The notes: a model not told the origin generated them from the sequence alone. 64,000 nucleotides of DNA from Oscillospiraceae bacterium (GCA_015063605.1 SVTV01000002.1:61557-125556), one strand, 5' to 3'; counted from the stretch's first letter, positions 52,828-62,095 are shown. Translations and numbers: made by a program.

Positions 52828-55800
52828 ATGAAAACAATCAAGTTTTTATCCTTACTTCTTGTTTTGCTTGTTGTCCTGTCAATGCCGATATATGCAGATA
52901 CAATATCTGCCGCAGATTCAGCATCTGCAAATGATATGTGCGGACACGGTTGCGGTGATCACGAGCACAATGAAGAAGCGGAAATAACAAACGTTCTCAA
53001 CGAAAGTAGTTTGTCGGAAAACTCTTTCTCTCAAAGCGAGAAAAAAATAAAAACGATCTTCGGTTTGATGACACAAGCCGAAATAGATGCATACAATGCG
53101 AATTTTATAGCTGAAACGGAAGCGAAGAAAGAAGCAGAACGCCTTGCCGCAGAAGAAAAGCTTCTTAAAGCAAGAGGCTTTACCGGTATATCGTTGATAG
53201 AAGTAAACGGTGTTAAAGTAATGCTTGCAGATTATAATTCTGCTAACCTTGCTTTGATTCAAGAAGCTTCAAGAAAAGCCGCTATTTTGCGTATACTTGA
53301 TTCAGCCGAGCAAAAATCCTCCAACAGTTGCACTCACCCTACTTGGATGACATTTTGGGTAAGTGATACGCATCCTCATGAATATGACGTGATGTGTACA
53401 AACTGCAGTGAGATCAAATTAGGAGGCATGGCACTTCCTAATGTTACTCAAACTCAAATTACCGGCTCATCACACATTACAGGTTCAGGTCACACGGCTG
53501 TAGAAACGTGTACATATTCAACTTGTACGTACTCAAATCCAACATATGCTTATTACACAAACGGCGAATGTAAGGATTGTTGCGGCTATCTTTATGGGCA
53601 CACATTTATTTTTGGACCCAAATATAGCGATGAACATCCGCATCCCTATGGCTATGAATGTAGTATTTGCGGTGCTTTTGAGAATCAAGGTAATACTACA
53701 TACATCGAGGCCGAAGGCGAAGGTTATCCCGGGTGCACAAATCCAGAATGTACAAATCCGGAATGTCAACATACCAGCTTGGGACCTCCAACAATCTCAT
53801 CCTCTCATAGCAGCGGAGGTCATCAAAAATCGCAACGATGTCTCAACAGTTCATGCAATGAGATAATTTGGGGGTACGTTGACTGCTACAAGGATTGCCT
53901 TCAGTGTACGGAAGTAGAACATAGTTATGGTCAATGGGGCACGCTTCGACATGAAGTTAACAGACATGTAAGAATACGTACATGTTCCTCTTGTGGTGAT
54001 GAAGACGAAGAAATAACAAGCAGCTTTCCATGTTGTACATGCGGAAATCATATTTATGATGATTGGATAATAGGAAATCATGATGAAAATCATGAAAAAA
54101 CACGACAGTGTACCGAGTGCGATTATTTGGATAGCGCACAGGATTCAGATTATTTGTGCTGTGCTTGCGGATATCATAACTTTACATTAGAGTCAGAATG
54201 TTCTCTTTATGATTGCGGAGGAGATGGTCATACTGTATATCCAAAATGCTCCGAGTGTGGCGATTTAGATTCTTTCCCTTCACCTAATAAGCACGAAAGA
54301 TCTGATTGTCCATCTTGTCATGTGCATGATTATTCCGATTGCTTATCCGATTGGACTTTTGTTGCAATCCACAATTCTGCAAACAGTTATCATGAAGCTC
54401 GAAGTGCGTGTAAAAGCACCGGAACATGTGCATGCAGGGATACCTGCACTCACATCGGCTCTGCGTTTGACAAAAAGAAAAGCGACTGCGCAAAATGCAT
54501 TTTTTCCGAGAATACTGAAACTGTTTACCTTCGTCATGGCGAAGGTTATTCCGGAACAGGCAATTCTTTGTTTAAGTATATTCAGACGATAGAACCGGCA
54601 AATGCACAGAATAATGATCATGAGGTCATGCAAATTCCTTCAGAAACAACTAACGCTGCTTTACAAAGCGATTTTGTCATCCCGCATGATGAAGTCACAA
54701 TTTTTTCTATTGAGATAACGGAAGAATTACAGCAAGTAGGTGGTTTGGGTATACAACTGCAAGAGGTTGAATCGTTCGACGAGTCATTTAAATTGAATAT
54801 AATTCCTGATGATTATGGTTATGTAAGAATAAAGTATCATTCTTCAAATTATTACCTTGGCTTTAATGAATATGTAGATAATGAGGGTGAACTTAAAAGA
54901 ACTCTTATAATCACAAATGATGGCACATCTACAAATACTAAATGGATCATGACTCAAATGGATATGGGCTATTATCGTTTCTTAGCATATGATAATCCGG
55001 ATTACGCACTGTATTCCAATACAACAGGGAATAGCGTATATGTTGATAGTATAACTGAAAATAACATAACAGAAGAGGAAATATCCCGTATAGATTGGAT
55101 GGTTAATAGGGTATCAGATGGTTTGGATTCGATAGAATGGGAATTACAAAAAGCTACTCGATGGTGCTGGATTGCTGCCGCAAAAATGGCTTCTATGGCG
55201 ATAATGGATTCGCAAATAGAACAAGAGTCTGCTGTTTTGTTTTTAAGAGGACTTAATGGTGGTAATTGGTACTATCCAGATAATGGTACAAATATTGACT
55301 ACTATGTAACTATTGAAGATAAGCGTAATCTAAATGTTGATACAAATGATGAAAACTTAATGAACGCTTTTAATGAGGGTGCATATTGCGAAGAGATAAA
55401 AAACGCATTGAATTATATAGTAGGTGCTGATATAGCATATTCCGCTTTTAACCGAGTTTATTCTCAAAATGCTTTAGTCGCTTTACTCGATGCCGGTTCA
55501 CCCGTGATAATATGCGGTTATGACCGAAGTGATACTGGTAACAATGAACCCGGTGTTATCATAGGACATGCTTATGTTGTAGTAGGCTACTCATTGTTGA
55601 CCGATAAGAATGGGGATGGTAAATATGATGATGGTAACGATGAGTGTTTATTCACTGTCTACGATCCGGGCAGAGTAATCGATGAATACGGAGCAAATGG
55701 TGGCATTGCTTATGTAACCTATAGATATTTGAGAACAGGTCAACCTCAATTTGAAGATGACGGTTATTCGTCTCACAATTACGTATGGAAATCATCTGTT

Positions 55801-55914
55801 ACGTTTGAAACAGTTGTAGATGATGTAAGTTTACACACAGCTCATAGTGACTTTGACGATGGTGGATACCTGTATAATAACGATATATACGACAAAACCC
55901 CGGTGGAAGAATAA
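52828..55914 (+). CDS. large secreted Cys/His-rich protein with C-terminal papain-like cysteine protease domain
   Basis: 1028 residues. Signal peptide 1-23 (MKTIKFLSLLLVLLVVLSMP). A helical EAERLAAEEKLL segment lies near 100-115. Residues 165-560 hold repeated H...H...CxxC(G) units, with CxxC pairs at about 190, 278, 386, 402, 428, 444, 474, 494 and 554. A beta-rich region, perhaps a trefoil, spans about 620-740 (GYVRIKYHSSNYYLG, YYRFLAYDNPDYALY). The C-terminal domain has RWCWIAAAKM (Cys780), GHAYVVVGY (His914) and FTVYDPG (Asp946), the pattern of AvrRpt2/C39-like papain-fold proteases. An EF-hand-like DKNGDGKYDDGN loop is near 926. GAAAGGTAAA precedes the ATG. The target is unknown. Confidence 0.75.
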   Translation: MKTIKFLSLLLVLLVVLSMPIYADTISAADSASANDMCGHGCGDHEHNEEAEITNVLNESSLSENSFSQSEKKIKTIFGLMTQAEIDAYNANFIAETEAKKEAERLAAEEKLLKARGFTGISLIEVNGVKVMLADYNSANLALIQEASRKAAILRILDSAEQKSSNSCTHPTWMTFWVSDTHPHEYDVMCTNCSEIKLGGMALPNVTQTQITGSSHITGSGHTAVETCTYSTCTYSNPTYAYYTNGECKDCCGYLYGHTFIFGPKYSDEHPHPYGYECSICGAFENQGNTTYIEAEGEGYPGCTNPECTNPECQHTSLGPPTISSSHSSGGHQKSQRCLNSSCNEIIWGYVDCYKDCLQCTEVEHSYGQWGTLRHEVNRHVRIRTCSSCGDEDEEITSSFPCCTCGNHIYDDWIIGNHDENHEKTRQCTECDYLDSAQDSDYLCCACGYHNFTLESECSLYDCGGDGHTVYPKCSECGDLDSFPSPNKHERSDCPSCHVHDYSDCLSDWTFVAIHNSANSYHEARSACKSTGTCACRDTCTHIGSAFDKKKSDCAKCIFSENTETVYLRHGEGYSGTGNSLFKYIQTIEPANAQNNDHEVMQIPSETTNAALQSDFVIPHDEVTIFSIEITEELQQVGGLGIQLQEVESFDESFKLNIIPDDYGYVRIKYHSSNYYLGFNEYVDNEGELKRTLIITNDGTSTNTKWIMTQMDMGYYRFLAYDNPDYALYSNTTGNSVYVDSITENNITEEEISRIDWMVNRVSDGLDSIEWELQKATRWCWIAAAKMASMAIMDSQIEQESAVLFLRGLNGGNWYYPDNGTNIDYYVTIEDKRNLNVDTNDENLMNAFNEGAYCEEIKNALNYIVGADIAYSAFNRVYSQNALVALLDAGSPVIICGYDRSDTGNNEPGVIIGHAYVVVGYSLLTDKNGDGKYDDGNDECLFTVYDPGRVIDEYGANGGIAYVTYRYLRTGQPQFEDDGYSSHNYVWKSSVTFETVVDDVSLHTAHSDFDDGGYLYNNDIYDKTPVEE

Positions 55915-55941
55915 GGGAAATCGCTTAATGCGACAGCCCTG
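55915..55941 (+). repeat. single end-hairpin resembling repeat family C
   Basis: AGGG...TCGC/GCGA...CCCT: the hairpin 'tcgcttaatgcga' inside 'aggg/ccct' is the same type as the left end of family C at 21275. It begins right after the protease stop codon. Confidence 0.5.
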
Positions 55942-55942
55942 T

Positions 55943-56006
55943 GAAGTTTGTGCTTGTCCGCAAAAACCGACTTCCCAAGGAAGTCGGTGGACAAGCTACA
56001 AACTTC
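55943..56006 (+). promoter_or_regulatory. long intergenic hairpin
   Basis: GAAGTTTGT, GCTTGTCC and CCGACTTCC on the left pair with GGAAGTCGG, GGACAAGC and ACAAACTTC on the right: about 26 paired bases with one six-base bulge and a three-base loop. There is no T run, so it is more likely an mRNA-stabilising or processing hairpin than a terminator. It lies 30 bases before the next gene. Confidence 0.75.
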
Positions 56007-56035
56007 TGGTTTGACAGAAAGGCATGGCCTTAATT

Positions 56036-57181
56036 ATGAAAAAAATATTATTATATTTTGCATTAACGGTACTAACTATTTTCGTTGCTTCCGCTTCCGG
56101 AACAGCCATAAAAACTCCCGACGAAATTCAGGCATACTATGATAACGGTCTGACGCAAGAAGGATATAATACCCTCCGAAGGACTTTTGATGAATTTGAT
56201 AAACAAATAATATTGCAAAGAATGCAGGTTATAGAGTCAAACTCCTCAAAAGAAAACGAGGTTTTGGTGAGAAGCAGAAATGACGATTATTATCATAAGT
56301 TCTCGATAGATGATGACGCTTTTCTCGTAGTTTACTTTGACCGCAATTTTTTTTTCCACATAAAAAATGAATTTGCCGACACGATAGATGCTTTAAAAAG
56401 CAAAACGGCACAATATAGTACAGTTTACGGTAAAGAATATAGTCCACAGTTATATATTTTTTCGGATCACATTGAAAAAAATGACTATTTGACTTACGGT
56501 ATGGAAGAACGTGCTGTTTACAGAGATGATTGTAAGATCGATTACTTCCACGCAGGTCTTTTAACCTTTTATGATTTACAAAAAGGGTATACTTATGTAA
56601 ACGGAAGAAAAACGGAAATAGTAGATTTTATCATAGTTAAAACAAACATATGGGAAACGGTTGTGTTTCTGTATACAAAGGAAGGGCTTATCGTACGACT
56701 TATGTATTTGGTTCAAGAAGCCGGCGATTCTGATGATTGGTATTATACTTTAGATAGGCATATTGATTTTACGTGGAATTCTTTCATCTATGAAATCGAG
56801 CAATATTGGAAATATCATGAAGCAGCTAATTATGATTTTGGCGTCAGACATAATTATAAGAAACCAATAATGTATGATGAACAGTATAGAAGGATTAATT
56901 TTTGGGATTATTTACAGAACAAAAGTAAATATAACGAAGAAGAAAAAGAGTTACGGGAAAAATACAAAGACGACCCTAATGCTCCATGGAATTCGCCCTC
57001 CTACAAAGGGATTAAGCTTGGAAACAATGTCCAAACCTCCCCGGAAACTCAAGCTCCTGTCCAAGAAACCCCAAACGAAATCAATACCGACAAAAGCTTG
57101 CCGAAGAACTTAGTCTCTACATTTGTTCCTCTTGCCGTTTTATTGGCAGCTGTATGCGCTTTTGTTTTAAAGCGTGATTGA
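56036..57181 (+). CDS. exported protein with C-terminal membrane anchor, unknown function
   Basis: 381 residues from ATG 56036; an ATG 12 bases upstream is also possible but sits too close to the AAAGG site. The N-terminal signal segment is MKKILLYFALTVLTIFVASA. The mature part is rich in Tyr, Asp and Lys. The C-terminus has a Pro/Thr-rich linker (SPETQAPVQETPNE), then LPKNL, a hydrophobic helix (about 356-376, FVPLAVLLAAVCAFVL) and KRD, which looks like a cell-wall sorting signal of odd motif or a simple membrane anchor. It lies behind the protease gene and may be its partner. Confidence 0.6.
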   Translation: MKKILLYFALTVLTIFVASASGTAIKTPDEIQAYYDNGLTQEGYNTLRRTFDEFDKQIILQRMQVIESNSSKENEVLVRSRNDDYYHKFSIDDDAFLVVYFDRNFFFHIKNEFADTIDALKSKTAQYSTVYGKEYSPQLYIFSDHIEKNDYLTYGMEERAVYRDDCKIDYFHAGLLTFYDLQKGYTYVNGRKTEIVDFIIVKTNIWETVVFLYTKEGLIVRLMYLVQEAGDSDDWYYTLDRHIDFTWNSFIYEIEQYWKYHEAANYDFGVRHNYKKPIMYDEQYRRINFWDYLQNKSKYNEEEKELREKYKDDPNAPWNSPSYKGIKLGNNVQTSPETQAPVQETPNEINTDKSLPKNLVSTFVPLAVLLAAVCAFVLKRD

Positions 57182-57257
57182 GTTCCATAACCACACATAG
57201 CGCAGGGAGCATTCAAAAGAGTGCACCTTGCGCTTTTTCTCTTTTGCCGTGAAGAAT

Positions 57258-57286
57258 TTGACTATCCTCCCGAAATATGCTATAAT
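57258..57286 (+). promoter_or_regulatory. promoter of the MFS transporter gene
   Basis: TTGACT (57258-57263) and TATAAT (57281-57286) with a 17-base spacer, 55 bases before the chosen start. Confidence 0.7.
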
Positions 57287-57341
57287 AATCACTGCGTTTT
57301 TTAATACCGCAAAGCAAACTCAAATCAAAACGGTGGCACAA

Positions 57342-58853
57342 ATGAAGCTTAACTATAAAAAAACAATACTCATAGGCCTTGCCTTTTTCATGATAGAATC
57401 CTTCTGGCAGGCGTATGACACGGTAATAGCAAAGGTACTTACGGACAAATTCGGAATGTCTCAATTAAGCTCGGGGTTACTTCTTTCCTTCAACAATCTG
57501 CCGGCGCTTATACTCATTCCTCTTTTCGGAGGTCTTTCCGACAAATGCAAAAGCAAAAGGGGCAGAAGAACGCCCTTTATTCTTGCGGGAACATTGACGG
57601 CGGCGCTCCTTTTTATCGGTCTTTCCTTTACGGATACCATTCAGGCGTCGAGAATATCCGATATTGAAGATATTGCGGGAAATGAGATCACGGCGGAGCG
57701 TACCGAGGCTTTCGGGACGTTATACGATCACGATCCGGAGGTGCTTCTTTCGGGCGAAGGTATTTCATCGAAAAAGCTGTCGGAGCTTTACACGAGAGAA
57801 GAATTTGTATCACTTTCCGAAAGGAAAATGTCAACCGAGGAAGCGGAGCTTGTAACGAAGGCACGCCAATCATATGCGTGGGACGTAACGAAAAATGATC
57901 TTTTCCCCTTGGTCGTCTTCATTGCATTTCTGTTTCTTGCTCTTATGGCGATGGCTTCCTTCAGATCACCCGCCATGTCGCTTATGCCCGACGTTACCGT
58001 CAGTCCCCTGCGGTCGGCAGGAAATTCCGTCGTTAATCTGATGGGAAGCGTGGGATGCGTATGTATTCTCGGTATCGGTATTCTTCTTGGAACGGGAAGA
58101 CCCGAAAATTCCCTTAAAAGCACAGCTCCCCTTGTAATTGCAACAGCTGCCGTAATGGCGGCGGCTTTGTGCATATTTCTCGTTTTCGTCAAGGAGAAAA
58201 AGTGGGCGGAGGAATGCTCCTCCGCATCTCTCAGAACGGAAATCGGTACGGAGGCACAAAAGGATGCATCGGGCAAAAGAAAGCTTACGAAAGGTGAATT
58301 TATATCACTCGTTCTTATTCTCGGTGCCACGGCTTTCAGATATATGGGATTCAATGCCATATTTACAAAGTATGCGGTGTATTCGGGAGAGGTGTTGTCG
58401 CTGGATTACAACGTGACGTTTATGATCTTTCAGATAGTGTCGGCATCGTCTCTTATTCCCATGGGAATGGTGTCCACGAGGATTGGCAGAAAGAAGTCCA
58501 TACTTTTCGGAACGGCGCTTCTCGGTCTTTCGATGGCTGCCGCTTCATTCATGCGAAGCGGTGTTGACATATGGGTGATGAATGTTATTTTCGCTCTTGC
58601 GGCGCTTGGTTGGTCTACCATAAATATAAATGCGCTCCCCATGACGGTGGAATTGGCAGGCGAAAGCGATGTGGGAAGGTATACGGGATTTTTCTATACG
58701 GCAAGTATGGCGGCACAGACCTTCACACCCGTTCTTTGCGGTGTCTTCCTTACATATGTCAGCATGACGACGCTGTTTCCGTATGCGGTATTTTTCCTTG
58801 CTCTTTCCTTTATTGCGATGATATTTGTAAAGCATGGGGATGTGAGAGGGTAG
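57342..58853 (+). CDS. MFS transporter, GPH/SLC45-like sugar:cation symporter type
   Basis: 503 residues, about 12 membrane helices. Start at ATG 57342 (MKLNYKKTILIGLAFFM); the longer open frame would run through the promoter. ESFWQAYDTVIAKVL in helix 1 and GGLSDKCKSKRGRRTPFI between helices 2 and 3 are the MFS/GPH signature. An inserted charged stretch (about 120-185) lies after helix 4, and a cytoplasmic linker lies near residue 300. SLC45-like members carry disaccharides or plant glycosides; the substrate is not known here. The ribosome site is weak (GGTGG). Confidence 0.83.
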   Translation: MKLNYKKTILIGLAFFMIESFWQAYDTVIAKVLTDKFGMSQLSSGLLLSFNNLPALILIPLFGGLSDKCKSKRGRRTPFILAGTLTAALLFIGLSFTDTIQASRISDIEDIAGNEITAERTEAFGTLYDHDPEVLLSGEGISSKKLSELYTREEFVSLSERKMSTEEAELVTKARQSYAWDVTKNDLFPLVVFIAFLFLALMAMASFRSPAMSLMPDVTVSPLRSAGNSVVNLMGSVGCVCILGIGILLGTGRPENSLKSTAPLVIATAAVMAAALCIFLVFVKEKKWAEECSSASLRTEIGTEAQKDASGKRKLTKGEFISLVLILGATAFRYMGFNAIFTKYAVYSGEVLSLDYNVTFMIFQIVSASSLIPMGMVSTRIGRKKSILFGTALLGLSMAAASFMRSGVDIWVMNVIFALAALGWSTININALPMTVELAGESDVGRYTGFFYTASMAAQTFTPVLCGVFLTYVSMTTLFPYAVFFLALSFIAMIFVKHGDVRG

Positions 58854-58874
58854 TTGAAGTTGGAGGTAAGTATT

Positions 58875-59165
58875 AGTTATCGAATAACAATTCCTCCGCA
58901 GTTGCGAAGCAAATGATTGTTTTGCGTTAACAACTCTGAGGCTCCCCCATGGGGGAGCTGGCACGCCTTGTGCGTGACTGAGAGGGCAGAGAGAAGTTGA
59001 AGCATTAACCCTTACTTTAAGCCCTTCTGCCTATCTCTCCCGCAGGGTGAGCCTTAAAGTTGTTTCACGTAAAGAACAATTCCTCAGCAGTTGCGAAGCA
59101 ACTGATTCCTTCGGTGACAGCTCCGCAGATGCAAGCATCTGCGGAGGAATTGTCATTTTCCAAAA
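58875..59165. repeat. repeat mosaic: family A arms around a family B copy
   Basis: 58875-58930 has 'aacaattcctc' with a TTGCGAAGCAA hairpin. 58931-59065 is a family B element ('caactctgag' to 'aaagttgtt') with CTCCCCCATGGGGGAG and GCACGC/GCGTGA hairpins. 59078-59150 has three small hairpins in a row (GTTGCGAAGCAAC, TCCTTCGGTGA-type, GCAGATGC/GCATCTGC) ending 'ggaggaattgtc'. No coding signal in the 400-base gap. Confidence 0.6.
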
Positions 59166-59257
59166 CAACTTAACGCAAAAAACAATCCCCCAACACATAT
59201 CATATTTCCTTCCCTATATGCATATATTCCTACTATCTAAAAAGATGGAGAGAGTAT

Positions 59258-60541
59258 ATGCATAAATTAATTTTAAAAAGGGTGTTGTGTCCCATATTAT
59301 CAATACTTACCGCAATGTCGGTATTGTCCTTTAACGCCGGTGCCGATAACGAATATATCCCCACCTACGACCAATGGAGCCAAGCGGCGGATCTTGCGGA
59401 GGCTTTGAGTGAAGCTTCCCGCGAAAATGAGGCGGTAGAAAATATTATCGAGACGGTGAAAAGCGAAGATGGAAAAACGGAAAACAGTGAGCTTAACTTA
59501 GGTTGTCATTCGGCAATACTGATGGAGCCGACAACGGGAACGGTGCTTTTTGAAAAGAATGCGGACGAGCCGCTTCCGATCGCATCCGTGACAAAGGTAA
59601 TGACGATGCTTCTGATTATGGAGGCTGTTGATTCGGGGCAATTGAGCTACAGCGACATAATAACCGTCAGTGAAAATGCCGCCTCGATGGGCGGCAGTCA
59701 GGCGTATCTTGAGGTTGGGGAGCAGATATCATGCAAGGATCTTTTGAAGGCTCTTGCGGTCTCCTCCGCAAACGATGCGGCGGTGGCATTGGCGGAGCAT
59801 ATCGGCGGAAGTGTTGAAAGCTTTCTTGTCCGTATGAATGAGCGTGCCGCGGAGTTGGGCATGACGGGAAGGGAATTTGTAAACGTTACGGGGCTTGACG
59901 ATTCCGAGGTGCATTATCTTTCCGCAAGGGATGTGGCGGTAATGTCGGCGGAATTGATGAAGCACGAGGGAATAAAGGAATTTACCACTATATGGCAGGA
60001 TTCCATTAGAGACGGAAAATTCGGACTTGCAAACACGAATAAGCTTATCAGATTCTATCCCGGTGCCACGGGACTAAAAACGGGATACACATCCAAGGCG
60101 AAATTCTGTCTTTCGGCAACCGCAAAGAAAAACGGTCTTGAGCTTGTGGCTGTGGTTCTCAGGGGAGAGACGAGCGATGCGAGATTTGCCGATGCAAAGG
60201 CTATGCTGAATTACGGCTTTGCAAATTACGCCTTTTACACTCCCTCAACGGAGCTTCCCGAAAATGTAAAGGTCTGCGGCGGCAAGCTCGACAGCGTAAA
60301 GCTTACATGTGACAGAAGAGGAATACTTGTAAAGAAGGGCGATATTGCGAAAATTACAGAGGAAGCGAATATAATTTCTCAGCTTACCGCACCTGTGGAT
60401 ACCCGTCAATCGGCGGGAAGCCTTATTATAAAGCTTGACGGAAAAGTGCTTGAAGAAAGACCGATATTGACGGAGCATGATGTGGAAAGGCTGTCATTCG
60501 GTGATATTTTAAGGGAGATATTGAAGAGAATAAGCATATAA
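59258..60541 (+). CDS. D-alanyl-D-alanine carboxypeptidase (PBP5/DacF family)
   Basis: Trims the terminal D-Ala from peptidoglycan stem peptides outside the membrane. 427 residues. Signal peptide about 1-29 (ending NAGA). The three serine-penicillin-binding motifs are intact: SVTK (Ser110-Lys113), SAN (170-172) and KTG (274-276, in TGLKTGYTS). The C-terminal beta domain follows at about 320-415. An amphipathic terminal helix (SFGDILREILKRISI) probably anchors it to the membrane, as in DacA/DacF. In a spore former it may be a dacF/dacB-type sporulation enzyme; the context does not decide. GATGGAGAG precedes the ATG. Confidence 0.92.
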   Translation: MHKLILKRVLCPILSILTAMSVLSFNAGADNEYIPTYDQWSQAADLAEALSEASRENEAVENIIETVKSEDGKTENSELNLGCHSAILMEPTTGTVLFEKNADEPLPIASVTKVMTMLLIMEAVDSGQLSYSDIITVSENAASMGGSQAYLEVGEQISCKDLLKALAVSSANDAAVALAEHIGGSVESFLVRMNERAAELGMTGREFVNVTGLDDSEVHYLSARDVAVMSAELMKHEGIKEFTTIWQDSIRDGKFGLANTNKLIRFYPGATGLKTGYTSKAKFCLSATAKKNGLELVAVVLRGETSDARFADAKAMLNYGFANYAFYTPSTELPENVKVCGGKLDSVKLTCDRRGILVKKGDIAKITEEANIISQLTAPVDTRQSAGSLIIKLDGKVLEERPILTEHDVERLSFGDILREILKRISI

Positions 60542-60653
60542 TTACAATTTTACCGAAAATTGACCGCTGTTTTTGTTTTATTACCGTTTATTTACCTTGA
60601 GATCGGGAAAAATATATCCGAAGAATGATACAACAGAAAGCAAGGTAACAGTA

Positions 60654-60953
60654 ATGAAAAAAATAACAGCGGTCTTTTCCGATTCCGATGATGGGGAGCT
60701 TTGCCTGATGAAGCTTGCACCATATATCGGTTCTTATTCGATCGATACACATGACGAGAATTACTTTTATGATTATACAACGCCCGATTGTGGGCTCAAT
60801 TCATATTGGGGCGTGGATACACCCGTGTTTATGAATGTAAGCGGATATTCTTCACGGCGTAAGAATATGAGGGTGCATATCGATTATCTGAATCAATTTG
60901 AAAGCAATGTGAAAAAGATTCTGCGCCAATACGGCGGGAGGGTTGAGGGGTAA
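60654..60953 (+). CDS. small conserved-looking protein of unknown function
   Basis: 99 residues, start at ATG 60654 (MKKITAVFSDSDDGELCLMKL) with AAGG upstream. It is soluble and alpha/beta in appearance: an opening strand VFSDSDDGELCL, an aspartate- and tyrosine-rich middle, and a C-terminal helix FESNVKKILRQYGGRVEG. The start resembles small proteins that follow SpoVAC/dac-type sporulation genes, but I cannot name the family. It lies 112 bases after the carboxypeptidase gene and ends at a strong terminator. Confidence 0.6.
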   Translation: MKKITAVFSDSDDGELCLMKLAPYIGSYSIDTHDENYFYDYTTPDCGLNSYWGVDTPVFMNVSGYSSRRKNMRVHIDYLNQFESNVKKILRQYGGRVEG

Positions 60954-60963
60954 TGTAACGATT

Positions 60964-60990
60964 CGGCGGGGCGACCCGCCGTTTTTGTGA
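60964..60990 (+). terminator. intrinsic terminator
   Basis: CGGCGGG and CCCGCCG pair around GCGA, followed by TTTTTG. Confidence 0.85.
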
Positions 60991-61030
60991 AAAGTTGTTT
61001 CAATAAATGTTAAAAAATATAAAAAACTTC

Positions 61031-61059
61031 TTGACAAACAAACAAAACTACTGTATAAT
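61031..61059 (+). promoter_or_regulatory. promoter upstream of two small genes
   Basis: TTGACA (61031-61036) and TATAAT (61054-61059) with a 17-base spacer, a perfect consensus about 130 bases before the small ORF at 61190. Confidence 0.78.
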
Positions 61060-61189
61060 AAGAATGTGGATAGGTATTTGAATAACAGTATTCAAATCGC
61101 AACACATAGATAATTTCAGTTCACCCTTCGGTCAAATACGTAATAATAACTTAAACAAGTCATGCTACGCAAAAAGGAGGTGTAAAATT

Positions 61190-61363
61190 ATGGAAATGAT
61201 ACTTTTGTCGGTGTCATGGCTTGCCATTATTTTATGCAGTGCCTTTTTGCGGTTTTTTATATATACAAAACCTTGGAGGCGTCAAGCGAAGTATGGAATC
61301 TTAAAGCTATACATACTTTACTTACGGGGTAAGACAGGGAGCAACCCATGCGCCGCCAGATAA
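61190..61363 (+). CDS. 57-residue membrane peptide, unknown
   Basis: ATG 61190 with AAAAAGGAGG seven bases upstream, reading MEMILLSVSWLAIILCSAFL then RFFIYTKPWRRQAKYGILKL and a short tail to the TAA at 61361. One membrane helix (about 3-24) is followed by a basic half. Consensus promoter and strong ribosome site argue that it is real. Family unknown. A small secreted protein gene follows 111 bases later. Confidence 0.55.
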   Translation: MEMILLSVSWLAIILCSAFLRFFIYTKPWRRQAKYGILKLYILYLRGKTGSNPCAAR

Positions 61364-61474
61364 AGTCAATACCCGATATTCTTTTGATTTCGTCTGCGGC
61401 GCGGTATAAGTTAAAATGCCACCTTTCGGGATTTTAAAATAATTAAAATTATAACAAACGAAAGGAGTTTCGAC

Positions 61475-61930
61475 ATGAAACTGATTTTTAAATTTAAAAG
61501 ATTGATATCTATAGCTGTACTTGCAGTAATGATGAGTACAATGCTTATAGTTCCGGCATCTGCGTGTGGTAGTGAAACTTGTATGGGCTTTGTCACTTTC
61601 ACAAGAGGTAACATTACTTATGCGGAAGGTCATATAGGGAGCAGTGGTGATCGTTATCAATCGCTCAGCGGTAGCCTTGAACTAACCGATGTTAGTGATC
61701 GCAAAGATCTTCAAATGTGGCTTTATGTTGGGGCGCGTAACATGGAATCTTTGCAATATTCGGAGTTCCCTGTATACTTTTATGGTAATGATGTTAATAG
61801 TATCTACGGAACTAATCACATTGATTCGTCAATTTATCTTTCCTCTGCTGCTTCAGCGGATTTTTATGTAGGTAATGATGCTATTTTTTACGTATATCAA
61901 GGAGGATGGAACGGCGCAGGAAATAGATAA
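61475..61930 (+). CDS. small secreted protein, unknown function
   Basis: 151 residues. Signal peptide about 1-31 (basic KFKRLISI, then LAVMMSTMLIVPASA). Two cysteines follow at once (ACGSETCMG), perhaps a disulfide. The rest is strand-rich and Ser/Tyr-rich. GAAAGGAG precedes the ATG by seven bases. It shares the promoter at 61031 with the 57-residue peptide, or has one of its own not clear to me. Not recognised as a known family. Confidence 0.6.
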   Translation: MKLIFKFKRLISIAVLAVMMSTMLIVPASACGSETCMGFVTFTRGNITYAEGHIGSSGDRYQSLSGSLELTDVSDRKDLQMWLYVGARNMESLQYSEFPVYFYGNDVNSIYGTNHIDSSIYLSSAASADFYVGNDAIFYVYQGGWNGAGNR

Positions 61931-62095
61931 TAGCTATATCGACGAATTACCGTATGATATTACGCAGTAATCATTTCGATAAGGAGCGAACACAGCTTTA
62001 TCACATTTGCGTTTGAAATTTGAATGTCTTTAGTGCTCATTATTGTGAGATTTATGTACTAAAGTGATGGAGTCTATTCATTTAGTTTGAATTCA

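Noticed and set aside
53546..53866. Plus-strand second-frame ORF within the secreted protease gene
   Set aside because: No ribosome site; the main frame has a signal peptide and conserved motifs throughout.
57228..57341. N-terminal extension of the MFS transporter
   Set aside because: It covers a consensus promoter and lacks a ribosome site; the ATG at 57342 begins at helix 1.
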